A DNA stretch of 36,299 nucleotides, taken from Saprospirales bacterium. Lineage in GTDB: Bacteria; Bacteroidota; Bacteroidia; Chitinophagales; UBA8649. The notes beneath the pieces were generated by a model. That model did no database searches. It was not told the DNA's origin and saw only the letters and a list, made by a program, of their open reading frames with translations. Every line of letters starts with the position of its first letter. Position 1 is the first letter of the stretch. The translations under genes were made by a program, and so were the position numbers. Below, piece by piece: positions 16,131 to 24,498 of the stretch. Location: NCBI GenBank assembly GCA_002708985.1, contig PAPS01000011.1, positions 1 through 36,299 of the forward strand, in the 5' to 3' direction.

Positions 16131-17260
16131 TAAAGAAGATATTTCACCCTAATCGATTTAAATACATCGAGATCCTCTTGCCACGTAGCTCTAATTTGAT
16201 TGATATTTTTCCCCTGTTTCAGGTAGTTTCTCAGCGCGTCAGATCCATATAAGAGATCGATGAAATTATTCGAAAGAAAGAAATCTCCATCGAGATTGTG
16301 ATAGGCCTTATATAAATGAGATAAATCCAAACCCTTCGGAGGGTCTACGCTTTGAAAGTCATTTCCTCGGCAGGATTGCCCATTGAGTTTTGGTCTACTT
16401 GATCCCGCATTGGGTTTAGGCGTAAAGGAAAAACTTCCATAGCTCAATGCAGGGTGGCCATAGACTTGAAAAGGAAAGTCCGTTCCGCGACCAACACTAA
16501 CCACAGTGCCCTCAAAGAAGCATAGGCTGGGGTACCAGCCTATTGAATGCATATTGGGTAGGTTCGGCGAAGGCTTTACAGGAAATGAATAGAATTTATC
16601 TCTTCGGTAATTCTGTAATGGCACAATTGTTAAATCCAACAATGCTGCATCCTTAATCCAATCTTCCCCTTTAACCATAAGCGCATATTCTCCAATCGTC
16701 ATCCCATAGATGACTGGAACTTCATGAAGGCCGACAAATGAAGAAAAGTTTAAATCAAGCGTGGGGCCATCCACCACATCAGTAAATGGATTAGGGCGGT
16801 CGAATACCATTACAGGAATATCGAGTTCAGCACATGCCTCCATCACATAGGTCATCGTTGATATATAGGTATAAAAGCGAACTCCTACATCTTGAATATC
16901 AAAAACTACAAGTTCGATTCCCGCTAACTGCTCAGCACTTGGTTTTTTGGAAGAGCCATAAAGGGAGTAAACAGGAATCTCATTAAGGGAGGCATCAGCT
17001 ATTTGTTCGCCAGCATCCGCGTCGCCTCGAAATCCATGTTCAGGCGCAAAAATGGCCGCAATATCAATTCCTTCTTCCCAAAGCGCATCAACTAAATGCT
17101 GATCACCCTTACGGGAGGTGTGATTGACTACAAGGGCGACTCGCTTAGATTGTAAATGGGTCATATAAGCAAGCTCATTATCCGCTCCTACAATTACCTG
17201 AGCGATACAATCATTGACCAAAGTAGCCAAACAGAAAAAAGCAAGTAAAAACCGCACCAT
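16127..17260 (-). CDS. namZ: NamZ-like exo-beta-N-acetylmuramidase (DUF1343/GH171)
   Basis: This 377-residue protein has a signal peptide (about 1-20, ending NDCIAQ) and the DUF1343 hallmarks NHTSRKGD, FAPEHGFRGDADAGE, FDIQDVGVRFYTYISTM, FDRPNPF and FPFQVYGHPAL. Characterised family members release MurNAc from the non-reducing end of peptidoglycan fragments in the periplasm. MurNAc would then be phosphorylated and handled by MurQ, encoded 9 kb away. ATG 17260 is followed at once by GTG. On the minus strand TACATTG (17268-17262) ends exactly 4 bases before that GTG (17257), the same pattern as the BCCT gene, so the GTG may be the real start. Confidence 0.88.
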   Translation of the reverse strand: MVRFLLAFFCLATLVNDCIAQVIVGADNELAYMTHLQSKRVALVVNHTSRKGDQHLVDALWEEGIDIAAIFAPEHGFRGDADAGEQIADASLNEIPVYSLYGSSKKPSAEQLAGIELVVFDIQDVGVRFYTYISTMTYVMEACAELDIPVMVFDRPNPFTDVVDGPTLDLNFSSFVGLHEVPVIYGMTIGEYALMVKGEDWIKDAALLDLTIVPLQNYRRDKFYSFPVKPSPNLPNMHSIGWYPSLCFFEGTVVSVGRGTDFPFQVYGHPALSYGSFSFTPKPNAGSSRPKLNGQSCRGNDFQSVDPPKGLDLSHLYKAYHNLDGDFFLSNNFIDLLYGSDALRNYLKQGKNINQIRATWQEDLDVFKSIRVKYLLY

Positions 17261-17266
17261 GCAATG

Positions 17267-17274
17267 TACCTTTA
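17267..17274 (+). promoter_or_regulatory. -7 element TACCTTTA for the permease, overlapping the NamZ -7 element
   Basis: TACCTTTA fits TAnnTTTA and lies 22 bases before the TTG start of the permease gene. On the minus strand TACATTG at 17268-17262 serves NamZ, so the two divergent -7 elements share the bases TA at 17267-17268. Simultaneous use by two polymerases looks impossible. Confidence 0.4.
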
Positions 17275-17296
17275 TACAATAATAGGTTAATTTTTT

Positions 17297-18580
17297 TTGG
17301 GATATTCTAGATTCATAGCGAAACGATTACTTCTTCAAAATAAACGCGGATTTTCTGCTTTTATCGCCCGCCTTGCTATTCTTGCCATTGCCATTAGTAC
17401 CGCAATTATGCTTATTGCGACCTCCCTAGTTAGTGGATTTCAGCAGGAAATTGCTCAGAAAGCTTTTGGATTTTTTGGTCATTTACACGTTACGGAATTG
17501 GCAGCACGAAATCTTACTGAATCCTCTCCATTAAACCAAGACAATGCTATGGTCCAACGTATTGCTAAGGCAGAGGATGTTAAGGCTGTATTCCCAGTTG
17601 TCTACAGCGCAGGAATCCTCAGTCATAAGGAATTTGAAGATGGCATAGCCCTGAGAGGCGTAGACCAAGAAGAGGCTTTACAAACCATCAAAGACTATAT
17701 TATAGAAGGAAATGTCCCTCCGTTAAGTGATAGCGGATGGAAAGAAGGCATTCTGCTCTCTAAAATCAGCTGTGAGCGGCTTAATGCGTCTCTTGGCGAT
17801 ACGCTAAGGTTTCGATTTTCTTCAAGCAATGGCCTTGTTCGGTATCGAGGCTTATCAATCGTCGGTATTTACAATACAGGACTTTATGAGATTGATGAAA
17901 AGTTTGCATTGTGTACAAGCGATTTATCACGATCCTTTCTTGAATGGTCCGATCAACAAGTGAGTGGATATGAAATATTTCTTGACCCACAGGCCATCCT
18001 ACAGCCCAAGTATCTAGCCTATTTAAACACAATATTGGGAAGTGCAGAAGTGGATGAATTGAGCACTGCCTACGCTGCAATTGATGTCCACGTCCCTCCA
18101 AGTTTAACACTCCAAACAATGAAAGACATCAAGCCAGGCATGTTTAACTGGTTGAGCATGATGAATACAAACGAAATTGTTATTCTTTTACTCATGCTTA
18201 TCGTAGCTGCAGTTAACATGATTACCGCGATGCTGTGTCTTATTCTAGACCGTACCAAAATGATTGGTTTATTGAAAGCGCTCGGAAGTACCAAGAGCAT
18301 GACAAGAAGGATTTTTCTGTGGAAGGGCTTGTTTATTGTTGGCTTGGGCATTGTATTAGGTAATGCATTAGGGCTCGGCTTGGCTTATACCCAAATAAAA
18401 TGGGGATGGATAACCCTTCCTGAAAAGGCCTATTATGTTTCAAAGGCTCCCCTATCCATTGACATGGTATGGATTATCATTATTAATTGCTTTTCTATTA
18501 TATGGTCCACCTTAGTCCTCTTCTTACCACTAAGCCTAATCAATAGAATTCAACCTGTTCGTGCCCTTCGTTTTGCCTAG
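17297..18580 (+). CDS. ABC transporter permease, LolC/FtsX-MacB type
   Basis: This 427-residue protein has the four-helix FtsX/MacB topology: one helix near residues 22-45 (FIARLAILAIAISTAIMLIATSLVSGF), a large periplasmic domain of ~220 residues, and three C-terminal helices. The coupling region LDRTKMIGLLKALGSTKSMTRRIFL is typical of LolC/LolE, which extract lipoproteins from the inner membrane. No ATPase gene is adjacent, so its partner is elsewhere. The start is uncertain: TTG 17297 gives GYSRFIAKRLLL, the usual cytoplasmic N-terminus of this family, and no upstream ATG or GTG fits. The TAG stop forms part of the next gene's promoter. Confidence 0.88.
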   Translation: MGYSRFIAKRLLLQNKRGFSAFIARLAILAIAISTAIMLIATSLVSGFQQEIAQKAFGFFGHLHVTELAARNLTESSPLNQDNAMVQRIAKAEDVKAVFPVVYSAGILSHKEFEDGIALRGVDQEEALQTIKDYIIEGNVPPLSDSGWKEGILLSKISCERLNASLGDTLRFRFSSSNGLVRYRGLSIVGIYNTGLYEIDEKFALCTSDLSRSFLEWSDQQVSGYEIFLDPQAILQPKYLAYLNTILGSAEVDELSTAYAAIDVHVPPSLTLQTMKDIKPGMFNWLSMMNTNEIVILLLMLIVAAVNMITAMLCLILDRTKMIGLLKALGSTKSMTRRIFLWKGLFIVGLGIVLGNALGLGLAYTQIKWGWITLPEKAYYVSKAPLSIDMVWIIIINCFSIIWSTLVLFLPLSLINRIQPVRALRFA

Positions 18581-18585
18581 ATTTG
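18578..18585 (+). promoter_or_regulatory. -7 element TAGATTTG overlapping the permease stop codon
   Basis: TAGATTTG is a perfect TAnnTTTG match. Its first three bases are the stop codon of the permease, and it ends 4 bases before the ATG of the Kazal gene at 18590. No well-spaced TTG is seen. A leaderless transcript for the Kazal gene is predicted. Confidence 0.5.
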
Positions 18586-18589
18586 TCCT

Positions 18590-18835
18590 ATGTATCGCCC
18601 TTTACAATTGCTTCTATTGAATGTTGTCATCCTGTGTTGTCTTACGGCAAGCACTTGTGAGCAAGAGGAGGAGTACAGTATACCATGTCCCGAAGCGTTA
18701 AGCCAACCTCAAGCGGACTGCCTATGTACAATGGAATATGACCCAGTATGTGGATGCGATGGGATAACCTACAGCAATGCCTGTATGGCTACTTGTTCTA
18801 ATGTGGCGAATTACTCCAAGGGAGTTTGTCCCTAA
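18590..18835 (+). CDS. Small exported Kazal-domain protein
   Basis: This 81-residue protein has a hydrophobic signal segment (residues 5-20) followed by STC at 21-23, which may be lipidated, although Thr before Cys is not a classical lipobox. Residues 44-80 form a Kazal-type protease-inhibitor domain with C44, C46, C54, C56, C65, C69 and C80 and the core [14 protein letters not shown]. Kazal domains usually inhibit serine proteases. In Bacteroidota such short secreted or lipid-anchored versions are common but mostly untested. It may protect the cell surface from host or rival proteases; this is inference. It sits 9 bases after the permease and converges with the PiT-like gene. Confidence 0.85.
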   Translation: MYRPLQLLLLNVVILCCLTASTCEQEEEYSIPCPEALSQPQADCLCTMEYDPVCGCDGITYSNACMATCSNVANYSKGVCP

Positions 18836-18859
18836 CAGCAAGCCAGTAGGCTAACAAAG

Positions 18860-19984
18860 TTAGTTCTCCTTCTTTTTCTGGAAGAATTCACTGTACACAA
18901 AAAAGGCAACCATTAGAATAAATCCGACAAAGGCGAGCCCCTCTATCCATGGAGACTCCTGGCCTTGCTCTTTGACAACCTTAATCAAAAAGACTACTAA
19001 AACGGAGACAACAAGTCCTGTAAATACCTTTCTTAGGTCTTGAAGAATCATCATGAGCGTATCACGCATGTATTTGCGTTCGTGCCAGATGCGCATAGCA
19101 ATTTCACGCCCCGCCAATAAGCCCATGAAGACCCAAGTCGTTGACATTGGAATTTTATTTAATTCTTTGAAGTAATACAACAAAAAGGAATAGGTTAATG
19201 CTATAAAGGTCGCCGAGCGTATATCTTCTGTATTCACTTTACTGCGGACAACATCTTGCACTCTTCCACCACGTTGCTGGAAGATATAGGCTAAAAGCGC
19301 TAACAATACCGCACAACTCAACGCAAAAAGCGGAAGGGATAAATCATTTCGTCCCTTGCCTAAATAAACATAGATATTGGCAAGATCTTGAATCAACCAT
19401 GTATACCAAAGAAGACCTGTTACAATCCATTGCATAACAATCCAAACCTTGTGTGATGTGGAATTTTCTTCCAACTGATGTTCTCTGAAACGCTTTTCAG
19501 TATAATTACTGATGAGAAGGTAGACCACAATACCTACACCAAAAGCGAGAAGATATCCTCGCAAGGACTTCATAATCATTCCCCCCAACTTTGTATCTGT
19601 ATCCACAATTTGTCCAAGCATATCCTTAAAGTCCGCTGGGATTTTATCCAAAGCAAAGAGGGTAAGAATAATAAATGTAGTGCTTACCGGAATCCCCAAA
19701 CGCGTTAACAGCATAAGCGCCATGGGAGGGACCATAAAGTACCAACTATAGGTATCGGGTAGCGTATACTTTTCCAAACGACCATAAGAAACATCCCCTT
19801 GAAAATATCCCCAAATCAAGGTGAACATCATAATACTAGCAGCAAATGCCCAAAGAGTTTGCCACTTAACGCGCTTTTCATTAGATGTCAAAAACGTACC
19901 GAGGGTTTGTATCACATCATTACCGACTACAGAGTATCCTGCAAGGCAAAAACCAAGAATCATAACCACTAGGGAAAGGTCCAT
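18860..19984 (-). CDS. Divergent PiT-family (inorganic phosphate) transporter-like protein
   Basis: This 374-residue protein has about ten hydrophobic helices and an internal duplication. The first half has GYSVVGNDVIQTLGTFLTS and GIPVSTTFIILTLF; the second has QDLANIYVYLGKG and IPMSTTWVFMGLLAG. These match the paired GANDVANA-like and PVSTTH-like signatures of PiT phosphate transporters, in which each half contributes to the substrate site. Departures include loss of one GANDVAN Asp/Asn pattern in repeat two and a shorter central loop. Phosphate transport is therefore likely but not secure. It lies 67 bases downstream of topA on the same strand, with a -7-like TACTTTTA at 20013-20006 before its ATG. 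Confidence 0.65.
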   Translation of the reverse strand: MDLSLVVMILGFCLAGYSVVGNDVIQTLGTFLTSNEKRVKWQTLWAFAASIMMFTLIWGYFQGDVSYGRLEKYTLPDTYSWYFMVPPMALMLLTRLGIPVSTTFIILTLFALDKIPADFKDMLGQIVDTDTKLGGMIMKSLRGYLLAFGVGIVVYLLISNYTEKRFREHQLEENSTSHKVWIVMQWIVTGLLWYTWLIQDLANIYVYLGKGRNDLSLPLFALSCAVLLALLAYIFQQRGGRVQDVVRSKVNTEDIRSATFIALTYSFLLYYFKELNKIPMSTTWVFMGLLAGREIAMRIWHERKYMRDTLMMILQDLRKVFTGLVVSVLVVFLIKVVKEQGQESPWIEGLAFVGFILMVAFFVYSEFFQKKKEN

Positions 19985-20051
19985 TACGCTTTGTTTGGTG
20001 GGTTCTAAAAGTAATGAATCTGACTGTTAAGGAATCGTTAAGTTTTACGTT

Positions 20052-22385
20052 CTATTTACCCTTTCGGCGTCCGCGTTTTGGCGGTGGAGCATTGGCAATA
20101 ATGTCCTTAATCTCATCCAAGGTGAGCTTGGCTGGATCAGCATCTTTTGGAATCTTAAAATTCTTTTTACCCTGTTTAATATAAGGACCATATCGGCCTT
20201 TGAGAACTTGAATTGCTCCATCCTCAAACACTTGGATAAATCGCTCTTCATCCGCCTTTAGTTTCGCTGTGATAAGCTTTAGCGCATCATCTAGCTGAAT
20301 GGATCGTGCATCAAATCCACTGTCTTTAGGAATAGAAGCAAAGGTTCTGTCCAATTGCACATAAGGACCAAATCGACCGATGTTGGCTTTGACCTCTTTT
20401 CCTTCTTGTGTAATACCCAATACTCGAGGAAGTTCAAACAGCTTTAAAGCCTCTTCTAAGGTGATCGTCTCTAGAAATTGGCCCTCCATCAACTTTGAGT
20501 AACGCGGTTTCTTGGCAGTCTCTTCCTCTGAGGTCTCGCCTATCTGTGCCATAGGACCATATCGACCAATACGCACTTTGACTACTTCACCCGTTTCAGG
20601 ATGCTCTCCTAAGACCCGCTCCCCTGCGGCTCGCTCGGCATTCTCAATCGTATCGACCACCATTTCACGGAAAGGCTGGTAGAATTCATCTAAGACAACA
20701 TCCCAACCCAAATCACCTAAGGCAACCTTATCAAACTGAGCTTCTAAGTCAGCGGTAAAGGAAAAGTCCACAATGGAGGAAAAATTTTGGACCAAGAAGT
20801 CATTGACCACCATGCCAATATCCGTAGGGAAAAGCTTCATCTTCTCAGCGCCTACCGTTTCACTGCGTGTTTCACTGGTAACATTACCCTTTTCCAATCG
20901 ACAATAACGATAGTCACGCGCGACACCCTCTCGAGATGTCTTCTCTGCATAGCTTCGTTTTTGTATAGTGGTTATTGTAGGAGCGTAGGTTGAAGGGCGC
21001 CCTATACCCAGCTCTTCCAAATCTTTTACTAAAGATGGTTCCGTGTAGCGCGGTTTTGGCTTAGTAAAACGCTCAACAGCCTCCATATAACTTAGATCGA
21101 GTGACTGGCCTTCTGATAAAGGAGGTAGCACATCTTTAAGATCATCATCCCCTTCATCATCTTTTGATTCTAAATAGACTTTTAAAAATCCGTCAAATAC
21201 GATCATCTCAGCTTTTGCTTCCAAGGTTAACTCACTTTTACTCAAACCGATCGTCATGGTCGTGCGCTCCAGCTCGGCATCGGCCATCTGAGAAGCGATG
21301 GTGCGCTTGTAGATTAAATCATAAAGTCTCGTTTCATCAAATTCAGCATTGATGCTTGGATTGCTAAAATTTGTAGGGCGAATTGCTTCGTGCGCCTCTT
21401 GTGCGGAGCTGTTTTTGGTAGAGAACTGACGCGGGTTGCTGTACTTATCTCCGTAAGTATTGCAAATCGTAGTTTGTGCATTATTAATCGCCACTTGCGC
21501 CAGACTCTGGGAGTCCGTACGCATATAAGTAATATGTCCCGCCTCGTAGAGACGCTGTGCCACACTCATCGTGCGCGAAACACTAAATCCAAGCTTTCGT
21601 CCAGCCTCCTGCTGTAAGGTTGATGTTGTAAATGGAGGGGAAGGACGCTTTTTGCCTGGCTTTTTAACAATAGAATTTACAAAGTAATCCGATGCCTTAG
21701 CCTCTTCAAGGTATTGCAACGCCTGACTTTGGTCTACCTTTTTCTTGGATGACGTAGCCTGTAAGACCCCTTTACCTTCTGATGTTTCGACAGCAAACTC
21801 CGCTTTTATTTTGAACGAAGAAGTTGGCTCAAACTCCATAATCTCACGCTCGCGTTCTACTAAAAGACGAACCGCTACGGACTGCACACGACCAGCACTC
21901 AACGAGGGACGCACCTTCTTCCAAAGAACGGGCGAAACTTCATATCCCACGATTCTGTCAAGTACTCTTCGGGCCTGTTGGGCATTGACGAGGTCTAAAT
22001 TTATTTTTCGAGGATTATCGATAGCACGCTCAATGGCCGCCTTTGTTACCTCGGTGTAGGAAATACGCTTTGCATGTTTGGGATCAAGGCCTAGGGCCTC
22101 ACAGAGGTGCCAAGAAATGGCCTCTCCCTCACGATCTTCATCCGTGGCTAAATAGATTTCCTCGGCACTTTTTGCAAGTTTACGCAACTCAGCAATCACC
22201 TTCTTCTTATCGTCGCTCACCTCATATTTTGGCGTAAAATGTCTTTTAACATCAATACCTAAATCTTTCTTTGGTAAGTCGCGTACATGTCCATAGGACG
22301 AAGCAATCACATAATCGTTTCCCAAATACTTTTGAATCGTTTTGGCCTTTGACGGTGACTCAACAATGACTAGACGTTTTCCCAT
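20052..22385 (-). CDS. topA: DNA topoisomerase I (type IA)
   Basis: Using ATG 22385 the protein has 777 residues; the frame extends to a GTG at 22394, but ATG gives the family-typical MGKRLVIVESPSKAKT. Toprim motifs are VIVESPSKAKTIQKYL and LATDEDREGEAISWHL. The catalytic tyrosine lies in ITYMRTDSQSL near residue 287. The C-terminus has no Cys4 zinc fingers; instead it has at least three GR-Y/F-GP repeats (GRYGPMAQIG, GRFGPYVQLD, GRYGPYIKQG) and a basic tail ending KRGRRKGK that probably holds DNA. It relaxes negative supercoils. It is divergent from purB. Confidence 0.97.
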   Translation of the reverse strand: MGKRLVIVESPSKAKTIQKYLGNDYVIASSYGHVRDLPKKDLGIDVKRHFTPKYEVSDDKKKVIAELRKLAKSAEEIYLATDEDREGEAISWHLCEALGLDPKHAKRISYTEVTKAAIERAIDNPRKINLDLVNAQQARRVLDRIVGYEVSPVLWKKVRPSLSAGRVQSVAVRLLVEREREIMEFEPTSSFKIKAEFAVETSEGKGVLQATSSKKKVDQSQALQYLEEAKASDYFVNSIVKKPGKKRPSPPFTTSTLQQEAGRKLGFSVSRTMSVAQRLYEAGHITYMRTDSQSLAQVAINNAQTTICNTYGDKYSNPRQFSTKNSSAQEAHEAIRPTNFSNPSINAEFDETRLYDLIYKRTIASQMADAELERTTMTIGLSKSELTLEAKAEMIVFDGFLKVYLESKDDEGDDDLKDVLPPLSEGQSLDLSYMEAVERFTKPKPRYTEPSLVKDLEELGIGRPSTYAPTITTIQKRSYAEKTSREGVARDYRYCRLEKGNVTSETRSETVGAEKMKLFPTDIGMVVNDFLVQNFSSIVDFSFTADLEAQFDKVALGDLGWDVVLDEFYQPFREMVVDTIENAERAAGERVLGEHPETGEVVKVRIGRYGPMAQIGETSEEETAKKPRYSKLMEGQFLETITLEEALKLFELPRVLGITQEGKEVKANIGRFGPYVQLDRTFASIPKDSGFDARSIQLDDALKLITAKLKADEERFIQVFEDGAIQVLKGRYGPYIKQGKKNFKIPKDADPAKLTLDEIKDIIANAPPPKRGRRKGK

Positions 22386-22442
22386 AATTACCACGCAAAA
22401 AAAGCGAATTTTTTAAATTCAAGCTTCACAATTCGAAAGCTT

Positions 22443-22450
22443 TACATTTG
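22443..22450 (+). promoter_or_regulatory. -7 element TACATTTG before purB
   Basis: TACATTTG is a perfect TAnnTTTG match and ends 7 bases before the ATG at 22458, so the transcript leader should be at most a few bases. No TTG is found at the usual distance upstream. Confidence 0.45.
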
Positions 22451-22457
22451 TGATACT

Positions 22458-23822
22458 ATGATTTTACCCATTCACAACCTCACTGCCATCACCCCCCTTG
22501 ACGGTCGCTACGCCCATAAAACAAAGGACCTACAGCATTTTTTCTCTGAGTTCGCCCTGATAAAATATCGCGTCCATGTAGAAGTGGAATATTTAATTTA
22601 TCTCGATATACTCTTTGGTTGGAAAACGGTCGATCACGATAAACTGCGCCAGCGAGTAGCGAATTTTTCTGTAGAAGATGGGGAAGCAATCAAAGAAATT
22701 GAGCGTACGACCAACCATGACGTCAAGGCTGTAGAATATTGGATAAAAGAACTTCTTCGTGCTGAGCAATACGATGCCAAGACGATTGAACACGTCCACT
22801 TTGGCCTTACCTCTCAAGACATTAATAATACCGCCATGCCTCTAATGGTGCGCGATGCCGAGCAAAAAGTTATGCTCCCATGCTTAGAAGCTACCGTAGA
22901 TGAACTTCAGAAGATAGCACAATCTACCAAGGATCAAGCTATGCTTGCGCTTACCCATGGTCAGCCGGCTAGCCCAACTACATTGGGTAAAGAACTCTTG
23001 GTTTTCGTAGATCGACTTTCTCATTGTATTAACCAAATCAAGCAACTCGAGCATTCTGGAAAATTTGGAGGTGCTACAGGAAACTTTAATGCGCATACTG
23101 TGGCCTATCCTTCCATTCATTGGGCAGAAGAAGCTAATGCTTTTTACGGCAGCCTCGGATTACAACGCCAACAGGTAACTACGCAAATTGAGCATTATGA
23201 CGGACTAGCGGCAAGACTTGATGCATGGAAACGCTGCGCAGTTATTCTCGTCGATCTGTGTCGTGATATCTGGTCATATATATCAATGAATGTATTTACC
23301 CAAAAAGTTGTAAAAGGTGAAGTAGGCTCTTCGGCAATGCCACACAAAGTCAATCCGATTGATTTTGAAAATGCGGAAGGAAACCTACTCTTTGCCATAA
23401 GTCATTGTACCTTCTTTGGACAAAAATTACCGATTTCAAGACTGCAACGCGACTTAACAGATTCTACAGTAACGCGCAACTTAGGTCTACCCTTTGGGCA
23501 TATTCTCATCGCTTTGCATTCATTACAAAAGGGGCTTGGCAAGCTTAAAGTCAATGTGGAAGCTATCCATGCTACACTTGAAGAGAACTGGGCTGTATTG
23601 GCTGAGGCCATTCAAACCATTTTACGAAGAGAAGGCATTGAAAACCCCTATGAGATGCTTAAGGCGCTCACAAGAACCGGTCAAGGAATTAATCAGCAAA
23701 CGATTAAAGACTTCATTGAAGAGCTCGAAGTATCTGATTCGATCAAAGAAGAGTTAAGAAAGCTGAGCCCTCAAAACTACCTTGGCGATGCCGCTAGTGC
23801 ATTCGATCGCCTCGAGGACTAA
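22458..23822 (+). CDS. purB: Adenylosuccinate lyase
   Basis: This 454-residue protein removes fumarate from adenylosuccinate and SAICAR in purine synthesis. It starts with NLTAITPLDGRYAHKT, has the THGQPASPTTLGKE histidine region, and carries the fumarase-superfamily signature GSSAMPHKVNP at 290-300 followed by IDFENAEGN, which marks the E. coli-type PurB subgroup. Length matches E. coli (456). A perfect -7 element TACATTTG precedes its ATG by 7 bases. The 3' end overlaps the convergent miaE gene by 29 bases. Cytosolic homotetramer by family knowledge. Confidence 0.97.
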   Translation: MILPIHNLTAITPLDGRYAHKTKDLQHFFSEFALIKYRVHVEVEYLIYLDILFGWKTVDHDKLRQRVANFSVEDGEAIKEIERTTNHDVKAVEYWIKELLRAEQYDAKTIEHVHFGLTSQDINNTAMPLMVRDAEQKVMLPCLEATVDELQKIAQSTKDQAMLALTHGQPASPTTLGKELLVFVDRLSHCINQIKQLEHSGKFGGATGNFNAHTVAYPSIHWAEEANAFYGSLGLQRQQVTTQIEHYDGLAARLDAWKRCAVILVDLCRDIWSYISMNVFTQKVVKGEVGSSAMPHKVNPIDFENAEGNLLFAISHCTFFGQKLPISRLQRDLTDSTVTRNLGLPFGHILIALHSLQKGLGKLKVNVEAIHATLEENWAVLAEAIQTILRREGIENPYEMLKALTRTGQGINQQTIKDFIEELEVSDSIKEELRKLSPQNYLGDAASAFDRLED

Positions 23823-24378
23823 GGCGCTTTAAAACCTCACCTTCGTGAACAAGCCAAGCTTGCCATCGATCCATGACATATTCACGACTTTCTACAGTCA
23901 ATGCTAAGTCCAAAAAGAGTCGGAAATGCCCAGTTTCTGAAATCATAAGTGCTTTATAAAAACCACGCAAGGCCTCATCCGATATATCTTTTGACAAAAG
24001 ACGAAACCGCTCAGCACTGCGAGCCTCAATCAACCCTGCCATTAAAAGCTTTTCTACAAGGCGGGCATCCCGGCTCCCTCCCTTCGGAAGAAAGGCTATT
24101 AAGGCCTTTACGTACTCATCCTTTCGTTGAGGGCCAAGTGGAATGTTGCGTTTTTCAAGCTCATTTAAGACCATTCTGAAGTGCCCCCACTCTTCGGTTA
24201 CAATAGGTGCTAAGGCTTTTACCACTTGTTCATAGTCAGGAAACTGCTGTATAATGGAAATACATGAAGATGCTGCCTTTTGTTCACAATAAGCATGATC
24301 GGTCAGGATAGCTCCAATATCCATTGCTGCAAGATCAACCCAACGAGGATCGGTAGATAGTTTTAAACCTGCAATCAT
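23794..24378 (-). CDS. miaE: tRNA-(ms2io6A37)-hydroxylase
   Basis: From ATG 24378 this gives 194 residues beginning IAGLKLSTDPRWVDLA, as in the family. A TTG five codons further up is possible, but a -7-like element (24390-24383) overlaps it and ends 4 bases before the ATG. MiaE is a ferritin-like di-iron protein that hydroxylates the isopentenyl group of A37 in tRNAs. Iron ligands fit EQKAAS, EEWGH and ISETGH, with a further Glu in GLIEARSAERF. The protein needs MiaA and MiaB products as substrate; these are not in the window. It overlaps purB tail-to-tail by 29 bases. Confidence 0.92.
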   Translation of the reverse strand: MIAGLKLSTDPRWVDLAAMDIGAILTDHAYCEQKAASSCISIIQQFPDYEQVVKALAPIVTEEWGHFRMVLNELEKRNIPLGPQRKDEYVKALIAFLPKGGSRDARLVEKLLMAGLIEARSAERFRLLSKDISDEALRGFYKALMISETGHFRLFLDLALTVESREYVMDRWQAWLVHEGEVLKRLSPRGDRMH

Positions 24379-24382
24379 AGCA

Positions 24383-24390
24383 CAAAGGTG
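24383..24390 (-). promoter_or_regulatory. -7-like element CACCTTTG before miaE
   Basis: Read on the minus strand, CACCTTTG matches TAnnTTTG except for the first base and ends 4 bases (tgct) before the ATG at 24378. It supports that ATG over the TTG at 24393. Confidence 0.4.
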
Positions 24391-24486
24391 CAATTCTTTG
24401 TATAAAACTCCATGTTAACTCAATTTTAATCAACATATGACAATAAGCTTGCAACGGAAAGCTATACAGGGATGTTTATCTATTTG

Positions 24487-24494
24487 TACTTTTA
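24487..24494 (+). promoter_or_regulatory. -7 element TACTTTTA 4 bases before lipA
   Basis: TACTTTTA fits TAnnTTTA and is followed by aacc and the ATG at 24499. No TTG at standard spacing is visible. A leaderless transcript is predicted. The rest of the 120-base gap between miaE and lipA shows no other clear feature. Confidence 0.45.
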
Positions 24495-24498
24495 AACC

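Noticed and set aside
16125-16135. CTTTAGTAAAG palindrome as a terminator between TlpA-like and NamZ genes
   Set aside because: Foldable stem would be about 4 bp with no T-run; too weak to call.
24382-24401. Inverted repeat ACAAAG-8-CTTTGT near the miaE start
   Set aside because: Short arms and overlap with the -7-like element; arms of this size arise easily by chance in AT-rich DNA.
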